Below are positions 45,434 to 56,577 of a DNA stretch of 64,000 nt, in pieces; position 1 is the first letter of the stretch; the number at the start of each line of letters is the position of its first letter. The stretch is from contig WUJK01000009.1 in assembly GCA_011317545.1 (NCBI GenBank), positions 310,001 through 374,000 of the forward strand. Direction: 5' to 3'. The stretch comes from Coniella vitis. Lineage: Eukaryota > Ascomycota > Sordariomycetes > Diaporthales > Schizoparmaceae. Below the pieces are notes generated by a model. That model made no database searches. It was not told the origin of the DNA and saw nothing but the letters and a program-made list of their open reading frames with translations. The translations under genes and the position numbers were made by a program.

Positions 45434-47050
45434 ATTCGAAACTGTCTTTGAGTTTTGATAGTCAAATACAAAATGGGACCTAATCGTTTCTGGAAGACTG
45501 GGCAGCTGAGAGATGGCAAGTCCTTGAGATGAGTCTTGACGAGCAGTATATACAGCTGTCGCGGTTTCAAGAAACAAGTCTGAGTCGAGACGCAAGCCAA
45601 GCTATAAGAGTCCGGGCCTATGTGTCGACACGAGCTGTGTGGCTGATAGGCCACTTGCTACCTAAACGACCAGTTGATCACGCACCAGCCGTCGGCCAAG
45701 CGCCCAAGGTACCAGGCTGGTGGACCGCGGAGTGGCTCTGCAGAATAGCCTGTGATGAATCAGTGTGCGACCAATGACCGGAAGCACAGAGTAAGATCTG
45801 GGTTCAGGGCAAGATTCGACAGGTTAGAGCAGGCTGGCAAGAAGATATTGAGAATGCTGGAGTGATCACTGACCTTCTTTTGGCTCTGGATTGGATCGAC
45901 TACTGTCTGACACGCGCGCGATAGCCTATATGTAATGGAAGCCTTCTTTTGTGTTGTCAAGCCCAGGTCGATTCTGGCAAGGCCAAGTCTGGCTGGTTGC
46001 GCGCCGAGAGCGTACTCTCGATCGTGGGTAGCGAGATGAGGTTCGAAACGCTCTTGGTATAGAGGGCAAAAGCTCGCTCCTGAGATCCGCGCGCGGCAGC
46101 GAAGAAGTTCACTGAGGTCGTCCAAAGTCGGTTTGTGTAGGGAAAGTGTATGAGCCTTTGATGGGCGTGTGTGTGATGGTAAAAAGCTAAATGGAAGATA
46201 GTAGGCGCACACCAAGTGTCCACGAGCCTTGCTGGCACCAGACTAGAGAAGCGTGGTTGCTAGATAGTGGAATGCGGAAAAGGTAAGAGAACATACGTGT
46301 TGATGGGTAAGAGTTTGGAGTTTAGAAAAGAGGGAGGAAAGCCTGGTGAGCCCCAATGCTGAATCCAAAACCCCTCTTTGCCTGCAGGAGAGGCAGCAAA
46401 CACAAAGTTGGTGCGCCTCAAGGCAAGTACGTATCCGTGTACTGTCGAAGCAAGTACTATGTACTGCTCAGGTAGGCACTACCTATAGGACCTAGGCATG
46501 TATACTATGTATACATAGTACATAGTATCTGGCGGAAAGGAGAAACGGCAAGTGGGGCCCGATTCCACCTAGGCACCCTGGCATAGCACACAAGCAAGCC
46601 AGATACCTACTTCGTTAGCTATCGACTAGCGATGGAAACCGCCATGACCCATCGGCTGACGGAGCCTTTGACTGTTGATTACATTACATCGTAGTTGAGC
46701 GGGGATGACTCCATGTTGTAAGTGTTTGTCTCGAGTTCGCTGTCTGATAGGCAGACAGCCCCTGGGCCTGCAGCCCTTGTGATTGGTACAAGGAGAATGC
46801 TCGAGATCCAATCGGGACCATAAGGCTGACTTGAACGAAATGCTCAGGTATACTTTTGTCATCCCGTACTAGAACTGACCCAAAGTCTAGGCTAATCAGA
46901 CAGCTGAAAATCCTCCCAAGACAATCTAACAATAGTCGTCATCCAAAGGCTCGTAAAAACATCAAGCATAACACATTGACCCACTATGACCAGGCTTTAG
47001 GGGCCCCCCGCCCTTTCCCCCACAAAACGTCCCACCTAGAACCCTAAACT
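45434..47050. other. intergenic region with 9-mer cluster
   Basis: No gene seen. The four-copy cluster of TACTATGTA/TACATAGTA at 46455-46527 is listed separately. Confidence 0.4.
46455..46527. repeat. cluster of four TACATAGTA/TACTATGTA motifs
   Basis: Copies at 46455-46463 (TACTATGTA), 46503-46511 (TACTATGTA), 46512-46520 and 46519-46527 (both TACATAGTA). The inner part forms near-perfect palindromes. The same 9-mer occurs singly at six other intergenic places in this window. Confidence 0.85.
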
Positions 47051-47442
47051 TTATCTGCAACCCGCTGTCAACAGTGGAGCAGGACCCCCTGCTCCAGGCG
47101 CTGCTCCAGACGTTTCACCCGCTCCAAAAACAGGGCTGATCAACTTGGTACGCCGCTTGGCTCTGGCTTTTCCACGCGGAGCCTCACCAATCGTGCTTGC
47201 AAAATCCCTGCACCGAACCAGCGCATCCATGCAGGAAAGCTGCAGAGCGGCCGAATGATATTCATATTTCCTTACCTGCCTGCTTTGCCTACTTGTCTTA
47301 GTCTCCGCCAAAGAGTCATCAAGCCATCGGAGTCTGCGTAACGTGTCACAGTGAGGCTGACCGAGAAAACGTACGAGGTCTGCACAAGCCTCTTCTTACA
47401 TTACTTACGTTTTGTACGGTGGGTGTAAATTGCATGCTGACA
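47051..47442 (-). CDS. possible small gene, weak
   Basis: Candidate only. A short first exon MQFTPTVQN (47442 down to about 47416) ends at a GTAAGT donor. A second exon starting after a CTCTGCAG acceptor would read LSCMDALVRCRDFASTIGEA and then a basic stretch RGKARAKRRTKLISPVFGAG to a stop at 47051. Joining them keeps frame, giving roughly 75 residues. Nothing recognisable is encoded and other splice choices are possible. The basic patch would suit a nucleic-acid-associated or mitochondrial protein, but that is speculation. Confidence 0.25.
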
Positions 47443-47764
47443 AAGTAAGACGGAAAACTAGAACTAGCCGTTTGTTGAAGCACTGCTGAAGATATGGGTC
47501 CTGAGTTTGGAGTTTGCGGCAGGCGGTCGGTGTGAACGACGAGAGGAAGGGTTCATGCTCATATTGCAAGATACTTTTGCTCAACTGTTAGATTGCCGTT
47601 ATGAAGCCTTTGGCGAGCGTTGATCTTGAATGCTATCGAGCTGATAACTCGATGTTTCAAGAACAGGAGAGGAATGGGCCCAGAGAGATGGTCGTTCATC
47701 TTGCTGTCTTCCGCAGGTCGATAAAATGCCAAAATGTAGTCGCGAAGTGAATAACCTAACACAC

Positions 47765-48487
47765 TCACCCGCCTCTCTCCGCCACGGCAACGGCAGCCTC
47801 GTTTGCGCGCGACTTCTTCCTCACCATAAACGAATGCACATACACCTCATCAAAGAACTGCCAAGTCTCCACATCCATAAACCCGTACCTCCCATACAGC
47901 GGCTTCCCCTCAGGCGTCGCATCAAGATAACACTCGACCCCTTCATCATCCGCCCGCTGCACGCCCCATTCCATCATCATTGCGCCCGCGCCACGGCCCT
48001 GGTGCGCCGGCCGCGTGACAATCATCTCCAGGTACCAGTGCCGCCTGTCCTGCATGATTTGCTGGTGCATGTCTGCAAGCTTTTGGAAAAAGACCATGGC
48101 GAGTTCAGGGTCTCCGTCACGGGGCCACTCGTCTTGGATGGGGATGGGCGTGCTGGGAACCTGGTTGGCGTCGAGCGGAACTGGAGAGACCCATTTTGCA
48201 AAAGCGATGGCATGGGGCTCTTGGTTATTGTTATCGGTGTCGTTGTCATTGTCCGTGGTGGTAGCCGTGGCGGTGTTCGTGTCTGTGATGACAATAAAAA
48301 ATGAACTGGAGTCGTGAATCTCGTCTGCCAAAGCCTTGAGCCAGAAGCTACGCGCAGAGGCAGCATGGCGCGGGAAGAATGTGCGCCCGATGGTATTGCC
48401 GGAGAAGGCGTCGAGAAAGATATCGGCCATGGCTTCGACGTCTGATGGCCGACCGGGGCGGAGTCTCAGGGCTGGATCCGGTGCCAT
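47765..48487 (-). CDS. GNAT-family N-acetyltransferase
   Basis: A 240-residue acetyl-CoA-dependent acetyltransferase. It starts at ATG 48487 (MAPDPALRLRPGRPSDVEAM), matching strand 1 and helix 1 of the GNAT fold. Motif A is WYLEMIVTRPAHQGRGAGAM, where QGRGAG binds the pyrophosphate of acetyl-CoA, and the end GKPLYGRYGFMDVETWQFF is motif B. A low-complexity insert rich in Asn/Asp/Thr (about residues 70-90) interrupts the first half. The substrate is unknown. The stop at 47765 overlaps a strong donor (GG|GTGAGT); splicing to CAAGATGAACGACC at about 47700 would add some 50 residues. Confidence 0.88.
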   Translation of the reverse strand: MAPDPALRLRPGRPSDVEAMADIFLDAFSGNTIGRTFFPRHAASARSFWLKALADEIHDSSSFFIVITDTNTATATTTDNDNDTDNNNQEPHAIAFAKWVSPVPLDANQVPSTPIPIQDEWPRDGDPELAMVFFQKLADMHQQIMQDRRHWYLEMIVTRPAHQGRGAGAMMMEWGVQRADDEGVECYLDATPEGKPLYGRYGFMDVETWQFFDEVYVHSFMVRKKSRANEAAVAVAERGG

Positions 48488-49497
48488 TCTGGGGCATGTA
48501 TTTAATTGCCTTGTATCGTTCTTTCTTTCCCTCCTTCTTTCCTTCTTTCCTTCTTTCCTTCCCTCCTTCTTCTTCTCAGGCTTCAAAAAAGGATTGAGTG
48601 CGGAAAGAAAAAGAGCTCCTTGTGGGTGATACCGGTCAAGGAACTTCTTCCTGAGACAGCATAGGTCCTAATTGACATTGAAAAGAGGGTTCATAATTGA
48701 TTTCGTCAGTCCTCGTTCTTGAAATCCTGTCCCTTTGTTTATTTACCGCCGTCTGTTGCTTATGTGAAAATACCGCTGATCTTTCATCACCCAGCCTGTC
48801 AGCTCCGGAAAGCGTGGCTTTTACTAGCGCCTATCGGCCCCTGCCAAGTTGTGTCGTAAAAATCCACCCGTTTTAGCGCCGCGTTTGGTGTTTGATGGGT
48901 TGCAATTTATGCAACAAGAAAGCACATGCAGAGACAAGTCAATACCAACGAGGAATATGAAAGGTTGCAGGAGGATGGAAATTAAATAAATAGAGGTGAA
49001 GGAGAAGGAAAAAGACAGCAGACAGACGGCCGTTGTTCATGATAGGCGGTGTTGGAGCACGTCTCCGCGATGTTGGCCGGCTGACTCATCGGGGCGACAG
49101 ACAACATTACAGTTGATGGGAAATCATTGCATGGTGACTACAAAATATTAGCTCAGCATCGTACTGTACTGTAATCAGGAATTGCGGATGATCTCCAAAG
49201 TGCCATTGCTGTTGACAGGGAGAACGAGGCTGCAAAAGGCTGTAGAGATGTCCTGAAGCAAGATGTGCGTGTGCTGAGGTGGATAGTGCGAGAATATACT
49301 TTAGAGCTGGACTGGGTCGCTGGATTCAGACACGCAAACATCGTGCAGGTAAAAGATTTCGTTCCATTACTCCAAAAGACCATGCAATTTGAGGCTATAA
49401 ACTATAAAAGTTTGCTGAAAGACTGAGCCATACGGACTCGGCTCTGTGCTTTGTGTGCTGCTGCTGCTCCTCTTCCTACCAAGGCGTGGTTCGGCGT
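48488..49497. other. intergenic region upstream of the GNAT gene
   Basis: A CTTTC/CTTC-rich run lies just upstream of the GNAT start (about 48521-48578). No gene is visible. Confidence 0.4.
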
Positions 49498-50109
49498 TCA
49501 ATTTTGCTTCTCCACCCGCTTTCGCGGGGACCGTCTCAAGGTGCGAGGCGTGTTTGCATCCGATTCAGCACTCAGGCCTCTGGTAGTCTTCTTTGATGGC
49601 TTGGAGGGTGTAACTTGAGCAGCCGTTTGTTTTTTGCCGCTCTTCTTTTCCGCTACCTGCTCAACATCCTCAACCTCAATAGAGGGAATGGTGCCAGCTT
49701 CCACACCAGCGACATCACTCATAAGCTGCGCTTCGACTTTGACAGGAGACGAATCGGGTTCTCCACCACTTGGTCCCGCCGCCTTTGCCTTTCTGAGCCT
49801 CTCAATCTCGTTTTGCTGTTGCTTGACAAGTGTCTCGAGCTTCGCCAGCTTGGCCGTAGACCTGGGTCCGAACTTCCAAGGCTGGTAAATCTGGCCCTCG
49901 ACGGCCAAGAGTTCCTTCTTGGTCTCTGGGCTTTGTGCGGCCCTGATGGCCGCCTTGAAGGCTCTCAACTGCTTGGCTCGCTTGTTCTTCTTGATTTGCC
50001 GTCTGCGTAGCACATCGCGCTTTTTGGTATCCAGCTTAACCTCGTCTTTGCTAGGAGTGGCCGATGGGGGCGGTTTTGTTGCTCCCTTGGCACGCTTTGC
50101 TGGAGCCAT
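49498..50109 (-). CDS. basic coiled-coil protein, probably nuclear
   Basis: A 203-residue single-exon frame starting MAPAKRAKGATKPPPSATPS. Residues 25-60 are very basic (KKRDVLRRRQIKKNKRAKQL), residues 60-115 predict a coiled coil (STAKLAKLETLVKQQQNEIE), and the C terminus is again basic (TPRTLRRSPRKRVEKQN). No domain is recognised. Size and charge resemble nuclear or nucleolar accessory proteins; this is inference. The coding start is the only ATG before the basic region. Confidence 0.68.
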   Translation of the reverse strand: MAPAKRAKGATKPPPSATPSKDEVKLDTKKRDVLRRRQIKKNKRAKQLRAFKAAIRAAQSPETKKELLAVEGQIYQPWKFGPRSTAKLAKLETLVKQQQNEIERLRKAKAAGPSGGEPDSSPVKVEAQLMSDVAGVEAGTIPSIEVEDVEQVAEKKSGKKQTAAQVTPSKPSKKTTRGLSAESDANTPRTLRRSPRKRVEKQN

Positions 50110-50565
50110 GGCGAATGTGAAGAAATGCTGGAAGTGTACAAGGTGTGTTTAGGGTATGACAAGAATTATACAGAGATATAGCTTGTTCGGATGGGAGACA
50201 GAGAAAGCCAGATAGATTGTATAAGAGTGTCTGGATGATCATAAGGCGTCTGTCTCCAAGCAAAATTCCAGTCGGAGGACAGAAATTTCAGACAGCAGAA
50301 GTACAGGCGGGGACGGTCCAGTAGGGCCTGTGGAGACCACTGGGCAGATCTCCAGGAGCCTTAGCGGGCAGTACTGAAGAGTACAGCGCTCAAGACAGGG
50401 CTTAACAGCAACAAGGTCCCCTAAGCGGGGCGCGGCAGGCGTCTGCTTCAGTGTCCTCTTTCCTCGTTTTGGTCTTTCTGCTTTGCCATAGTGAATTCCT
50501 CGTGTACAGTGCCGCCAAATTTCACGATGCTTCTTTTTGATGCCCTGAGCAACGTGTACAGCGAT
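50110..50565. other. spacer
   Basis: Spacer between the basic coiled-coil gene start and the esterase stop; no gene seen. Confidence 0.4.
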
Positions 50566-51642
50566 TCAGACAAGCTCCAGTATCTGCTTCAGGGCCCTGA
50601 TGATGATCTGATACATTTCCTCCCGCCTCTCCGACCGCAACGTCCCCGACTCGGCACCGGCATCGAAGCCATGGCCCACTCCGAGCATCATCTCGTTGAC
50701 CACCGTCCGTGAACCGGCCCTCTCCAGCCGTTTGGCAAGCTCGAGCCCTTCAGGTGCAATACGATCACCCTCGCAGGTCAGGATGGCAACAATGTCCGGG
50801 TACAGAGCCGGGTCAGCCAAGACTGGCGATACCAGCGGGTCCCTTCTCGTTTCCTTGTCCGCCACGTAGCAGTCACGGAACAGATCCATCGTCTTGGTGT
50901 CCATGTTGTCGATGCCCTCGCGGGGCGCCCTCTTGTCCTCAGACGGCGTCACCATATCCGTGCCAGGATACACGCCCACAACCCCACGGACCACGATCCC
51001 CATCGGGCCCAGCACATGAGTTTGCACCACAGAGGCAACGCCCAATGCGAGCGTGCCGCCCGAGCTAAACCCCGAGACCGCGATGCGCAAAGGATCGAAC
51101 TGCAGCCTGTCGCCGCCACGGCTGGCCCAATGAACGATTGGATCGCTTCCCGCCCACCGCATAACGTCCTCAGCATCCTGGACGGCCGCTGGAAACGGGT
51201 GCTCGGGTGCTTTGCGGTAATCGGCATCAAGCACAGCAATGCCCAGTTCGTAGACCACACGCGCACAGAAAAGCGCATTGGTGCGCTGCAGACCTGTCAG
51301 CACAAAGCCGCTGCCGTGCCAATTGACCAGCAACGGGCGCGGCTTCATGCTTGTGCTACATGCCAATTGTCGAGGGAGATAGAGGTCCGCAGTGATGGAG
51401 CGGCCATGGTCGCGCGATGGGATCTTGCAGCGTTGGCGTAGCACGGGATAGCGGCTGTTGGCGAGCTGCTGGTCTCGGCGGAGCACTTGGCGGGCTTTCC
51501 AGCGGGTGACGATGCGGATCAACGTGATGAGTGCCCTCAGGCGCAGGTAGGTGAGCAAGGCCGTGCCATCCATTGTAACTGGACGAAGCCCCCGGAACAA
51601 GTGATGAGCGCAACAAAGTGAGAATGGTGAAGGTGTGATCAT
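50566..51642 (-). CDS. alpha/beta hydrolase, HSL-type esterase/lipase
   Basis: A 358-residue serine hydrolase of the hormone-sensitive-lipase group. The oxyanion motif is HGSGF (normally HGGG) in PLLVNWHGSGFVLTG. The nucleophile elbow is GFSSGG, the acid lies in CEGDRIAPEG and the base in GVGHGFD. DYRKAPEHPFPAAVQDAEDV is the typical HSL stretch. An N-terminal hydrophobic segment (ALLTYLRLRALITLIRIV) could anchor it to a membrane. The ATG at 51642 (MITPSPFSLC) is the first in frame; MDGTALL at 51573 is an alternative that begins right at the hydrophobic segment and looks equally good. Substrate unknown; such enzymes cleave short-chain esters or deacetylate xenobiotics and secondary metabolites. 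Confidence 0.88.
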   Translation of the reverse strand: MITPSPFSLCCAHHLFRGLRPVTMDGTALLTYLRLRALITLIRIVTRWKARQVLRRDQQLANSRYPVLRQRCKIPSRDHGRSITADLYLPRQLACSTSMKPRPLLVNWHGSGFVLTGLQRTNALFCARVVYELGIAVLDADYRKAPEHPFPAAVQDAEDVMRWAGSDPIVHWASRGGDRLQFDPLRIAVSGFSSGGTLALGVASVVQTHVLGPMGIVVRGVVGVYPGTDMVTPSEDKRAPREGIDNMDTKTMDLFRDCYVADKETRRDPLVSPVLADPALYPDIVAILTCEGDRIAPEGLELAKRLERAGSRTVVNEMMLGVGHGFDAGAESGTLRSERREEMYQIIIRALKQILELV

Positions 51643-52325
51643 GAAGCGTTTCAATGCTGAGACATTAGTGGCAGCTTACTACACGCAGACAGGGCCGGCC
51701 GTCCATGTCACGATTCAGTCCAAGCCAACGCTCAGGCGCCACAAGACTATAATGGCTGGATGGGGACCCAGCAATAACGAGAAAGCAAGAGAGCTTGACC
51801 CCATTGGTGATGGTCAACAATAGCCTCAAAACATATCTGATCAAGGCAACTGCACGTTGAAAGGAAGTCTCCAGTCTGAGAATCATGCCATGATCAAACA
51901 ACCACAACACTAAGCAATGTATCCTCATTAGGATAGCAGTTCAGACCGTTTACTGCGCCTTTCCCTCATGCCAGCCTCGCCTATTGGCCTGCATTGGATA
52001 CTGGGATCGGAGGGGTACGTATATTGACCTGTTGGTTCGAATCCTTCTTGACGATGATGCTATAGGATTGGCTAGAGTGTGAAGCCAATATTTCCCCCCA
52101 TGGACAAGTGTACAAATCAGCGCGCCCAAAGGCTGCAGTCTCTACCGTACACCCGACTGGTGCCCTCCATTTCACCCAAACACTTTTCAGTACTGCCTCA
52201 AGCAAGCTGGCAAGCCGTGGGGAGTCTCCCACTACCAAGTGAAGCGAAGCAGCTAAACAAGATCATACTCACATACAGCTGAGATCAAAAGCCATTGACC
52301 AGACAAGGGACGCACCACCAGAGCA
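51643..52325. other. divergent intergenic region
   Basis: Promoter space between the esterase and the DUF4267-like gene. No gene seen. A B-box-like GGTTCGAATCC at 52034 is not part of a tRNA. Confidence 0.4.
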
Positions 52326-52721
52326 ATGTCCCCCTTCACCTTCGCCAACGTCTCTGCCCTCTTCGGCCTGCTCTTTACTCTGACCGGCACAGGCGCTCTT
52401 CTCCAGCCCCTCCCCACGCTCAAGTCCATCTTCAACTTTCACCCGCCCACCACCGCCGCCGCAGGCCGCAGGTTCGCAACGAGCGCCACGCGGATGTACG
52501 GCGTCCGTGACCTCTACGCAGGGCTTGTGACGCTCCTTGTGTGGTATCGCGCAGAGAGTGATCGTGACCGCGCGTTGCTTGGCTGGTGCATGCTGTGCGC
52601 CGCTGGCGTGGCCTCTGTGGATGGTTGGGCTTCGTTCACGGAATTGGGGAGAGTGGGTGCGAGTCATTTTGTTGTTATGGGTGTGTTGCTTGTGGCTGGG
52701 TGTTCGATGTTGTTGTCTTGA
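52326..52721 (+). CDS. DUF4267-like small integral membrane protein
   Basis: A 131-residue intronless protein with four hydrophobic segments: FANVSALFGLLFTLTGTGAL, a middle pair around YAGLVTLLVWY and LLGWCMLCAAGVASVDGWAS, and HFVVMGVLLVAGCSMLLS. The signature RMYGVRDLYAGLVTLL with DGWASF fits the DUF4267 family, whose function is unknown. Members often neighbour oxidoreductases in fungal genomes. The gene converges with the P450 fusion gene (347 bp between stops). Confidence 0.75.
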   Translation: MSPFTFANVSALFGLLFTLTGTGALLQPLPTLKSIFNFHPPTTAAAGRRFATSATRMYGVRDLYAGLVTLLVWYRAESDRDRALLGWCMLCAAGVASVDGWASFTELGRVGASHFVVMGVLLVAGCSMLLS

Positions 52722-53068
52722 GGATAGACATGAAAGAGCAGGTTGGAGGAAGTAAGTCTTTGCCCCCTCCTTTTGTACCGCTGCTCGCTATTCACCAATG
52801 TTGACGGTGAAAGTGGTGGGATGGAAGGAACCGACGGTATTCTTCATGCAACAAGCTCTTCCACTATCGACTTGGAATCAAATGCTTGCACCGAGAAACG
52901 GGGCCATAAAGTCGAAAAACGATACTTTCTTTTACAAGAAGGACGACAGCAACGCTCAGACAAATAAAGCAAAACAATAACAACCAGACTGTCAAGAAAT
53001 ATGAACATCCTACAGCATGCCTTTTGCTCAACGGCTCCCTTCTCATCATCGACAATACCCGTCCCCAT
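52722..53068. other. convergent 3' spacer
   Basis: Holds the 3' flanks of the DUF4267-like and CYP505-type genes; nothing else seen. Confidence 0.4.
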
Positions 53069-56000
53069 CTAATCAAAAACATCAGTAGCAAACCTCTCAT
53101 ACCGTACCGCATCAAACCTCTCGGTCGCCTCTTCCACACTCAGCTCCGTGTCATGGTTCGCCTTGGCCCCATCGACATACATCCGAATCGCCACCTCCCG
53201 CACCGCATCCGATACAGCCCGACTCCCACAAACGTACACTTTGGCTCCCTTGTCCCACACCGCCTGCACCTCGGCGCGATCCCGCCACAGCCGATCCTGC
53301 ACGTACTTGCACCCTTGGCTCGCGTCGGGGTCGCGCGAATAACTCCGCCGCACGTCCACCGCGCCCAGCGCCTCCCACTCATCGAATTGCTCGCGGTACA
53401 GGTCATCCTGCTCCGGGTGGCGGCAGCCATAGAACAGCAGCGCAGGCGCAAGCTTCTTGCGGCCGCCGCCGAGCAGCATCGTCGCGCGTTCCTGGATGAA
53501 GCCCTTGAATGGTGCGAGCCCGGTGCCGGCGGCGATCATGATGATGGGCGTGTTCTCGGCGTCGAGCGGCAGGTGGAAGCTTGCGTGGCTGGGCCGAATG
53601 GCGACGTGCAGCTTGTCGCCTGCTTCGAGGCTGGCGAGGTACGAGGTTGCTACGCCGAGGTACCGTTGGCCTGTGCCCGAGAGGGCGGGCGCGTCGAGGA
53701 CCGAGTAGGTCAGCGTGCAGCGGGTCGGGTCGGCCAAGGGGGAGGAGGAGATGGAGTATTGCCGGACGCGCATGGGCGGGAGGAGGGAGAGGAAGGTGGC
53801 GAAGGGGAGCTGCACGGCGGGGTACTTTTCCAGGAGGTCGAGGATCGAGATGCGCTTACTCACGGCCTCGGCAAAGGCGTCAGCGTCGGAGGCGAGATGT
53901 TGGAGCGCTTGTTTGGTGGCTGCCGCTGTGCCATTGTCATCGTTGGAGGTTTCTTGGACGGCTTCAGCGAGGGCGGTGACGCTGCGCTTTGTGACGGGCT
54001 GGAGGAGCTCGACGTAGGCGCCAAGGACGTCTGATGCCGGCACAGGGTGGCCTGTGGGAAGCGTGGTGGCGGTCTCGGAGCGGATGGTGACATGGGCGTC
54101 CCAAGGGAGGCGGAAGCGGCGCAGCGCGCGGTGGACGACGTCCTTGTGGTTGATGGGCAGGACGGCGAGGTAGTCACCTGCGGTGTAGGACCTGTCGCTG
54201 GGCAGCTGGACTTCAATGTGCTTCTTGATTGGAGCACCGGGGGCTGTCAGTGTCTTGGTGGAAAGCACGACGGCCTCCTTGACGTCCTGGCGCAGCGTCG
54301 AGGAGCGCGGCGTGGAGATTTCAACAGACAGGGCGGACGTGGAGCCTTGCACGGCCCCGGCGGTCCCGTCTTGTTGTCCGCCCTGGCTGCTGCTGTCCTT
54401 GACGCCGTACCTTTCTTGCAGGGCCGGCCAGAGGATGTCATCCTCCCACGACTCGAAGCGCGAAAAGAGGTCCGAGTTGGCTGCATCGGCGACGCCAAAG
54501 GCCGCAACACGGGTGCCGCCCAGCTTCTCGAGCGTCGCGTCGACCATCTTGGGGATTTTGTGGAAGGTCTGCGCCCAATCGTGGTGGCCGCAGCCAAAGA
54601 CGGCGTACGAGACCTTGCTCATCTCTTGGCCCTTGAGACCCTGGATCCAGTTGCAAAAGAGCGCGGCGTTGTCCGGCGGCTCGCCTTCGTACGAGGCTGT
54701 GATGATGACGACGGGCTGGCCGTCTTCGGGCAGGTTCTGGTGCGCGGCGTCGAGCGAGTCAATCGTTGAAACCTTGAAGCCGTGCGCGGGTGCGTCGGTC
54801 GCCAGTCTGCGAGCGAGCGCCTCGCAGGTGCCTGAGTTGGAGCCGTAAAAGATACTCATTGGTTTGCCCTTGGTGTTCGCGGTGGACAGCAGCGACAGGT
54901 TGCCGACGGAGTCTGCCAGGCTGACGGGCGTGGCCGAGGTACCGTTGAGCCTGTGCTCAAGCTGGGTGGCCGTAAGACCATGGCGCAACACAGCACGCAT
55001 GCGGAAGTCCTTGGGCTTGAGGGTGAGGGTCTGCTGCTGGACAAGCGTATAGCTGGGGTCGTCGAGCATGAAGTTGAAATTCTGCAGCAGCAGGGCAATG
55101 GCCAGCGTCGCCTCTTGCCAGGCAAACGGGCGACCGATGCAGGCGCGCTCGCCGTTACCAAACGGTTTCCACGCGTTGGGGAACTCGCGGCTGAGGCGGT
55201 TGAAGTTTTCCTCGAGCAGGCGCTCTGGCTGGAACTCGAGGGCTGTTTCGCCAAACACGGCGGGATCGACCTGAGATTTGGCGACCAGGAGCATCAGGGT
55301 GTCGTTGGGTGTCACGGCGTATTTGCCGCCGATGATTTCGTTCTTGCGCGAGCTCACGGTGAAGCTGGCGATGGTGGGCGTGAGGCGCAGCGTCTCTCGG
55401 AGGATCTGTAGGGACGGCATATTGTGATGAGTCTTGGATACTCGCGCAACTGACGACTTGAGTACAGGAAAAGGGAGGGGGAAGAAAGGCCACTTACAGC
55501 CTGGATATACTGCAGCTTCGAGACGTGCTCAACGGTAATCGGCCCAGTTCCCACGACGGTGTCGACCTCTTTTTGCGCTTTGCTGTACACCTCTGGGTGC
55601 TTGAGCAGATTGTAAAAGGCAAAGGACAAGGTGCCGCCCGTCGTCTCGTGTCCAGCAATGAGAAAGGTAATGAGGTTGTCGGTAATGCTCTCATCCGTCA
55701 TCTTCTTGCCCGTCCTGGGGTCCACACCGTCCAGCATGGCCGTCAACAGGTCTTTGCGATCAGAGGGGTGCTCCTTGCGGTACTGCAGCACATCGTTGGC
55801 CGTCTTGCGCATCACCTCAATATCCCTCTCAAACTTGCGGTCCTGCTCGCGGTAGAAAATCGACGGCAGCGCCCTCCTCGACTTATTGCCCGATTCTACC
55901 AGAAACCCGCCCATGGCCTCGATAAAGGGGTGCATTTCATCGTGATAAAACGAATTAAACCGATAGTCCATCGAGCACAGCGCCAACGTGTCCAGTGCAA

Positions 56001-56577
56001 GCCGTGTAAAATCATCCGTCACATGGATCGGGTGCGCGGGGCCATGGCGCGCCCACTTCATCGCAAGCTGGTTGGCAATGTCGTGCATGTCCTCAAACAT
56101 GGCATTGATGGGCATGGGCCCAAAGGCGGGCATCAACACGCGGTGCGCAATGCCCCAGTTGGGCTCTTCGGGCCCCTTGGCGGTGAAGAGGCCATCGTGC
56201 ACACCTGCGCGCACTTCGGTGAGCACGCCCTTGATCTCCTTCTTGAAGCGCTTCTCGTCGCAGCATTCGTTGACGAGGTCGTAGGACGAGACGCCTATCA
56301 GGCTGCGTCCTGCGAGGTTGAGACGGTATACCTCGCCTGTGTGGATGTGTCAGCCTTTTTTTTTTCTTTTTCTTTTTCCTTTTTCCTTATTCGTCTTATC
56401 TTTTTTGTTTTGTTACGGGTACGGAAAGTGGATGGACAAAAGGCAAGGGCAAGACAAACCATATGTTTCTGCAAAGTTCATGAGAGAGCCCAGGGGAAAT
56501 GCTGGGTCGATGTCTGCTACGTTGCCGACCAGAGGCAGCCCTGGCGGCGAGGGGATCGGCACTGTCGTCTCTGCCAT
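53069..56577 (-). CDS. self-sufficient cytochrome P450:NADPH-P450 reductase (CYP505 type)
   Basis: A 1097-residue fusion that oxidises fatty acids, usually at sub-terminal positions (P450foxy-like). Exons 56577-56460, 56336-55498 and 55405-53069 join in frame. The haem domain begins MAETTVPIPSPPGLPLVGNV with no membrane anchor, as in the family. Its I helix has AGHETTGGTLSF, the K helix has ETLR (in ILRETLRL) and the haem loop has FGNGERACIG with Cys near 408. The reductase half has the flavodoxin start SIFYGSNSGTCEAL, the FAD motif RQYSISSS and the NADPH motif IMIAAGTGLAPFKGF. All cofactor motifs are intact. Length matches the usual 1050-1100. Possible neighbours in lipid or ester metabolism are the esterase and the DUF4267-like gene, but co-regulation is not shown. 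Confidence 0.96.

Noticed and set aside
45434..45595. 54-codon upstream extension of the AAA ATPase frame
   Set aside because: It begins with a non-ATG codon and shows no conserved content; ATG 45433 is the first methionine.
52034..52044. GGTTCGAATCC, a perfect tRNA B-box
   Set aside because: No A-box, no acceptor stem and the T-arm does not pair, so no tRNA can be folded.
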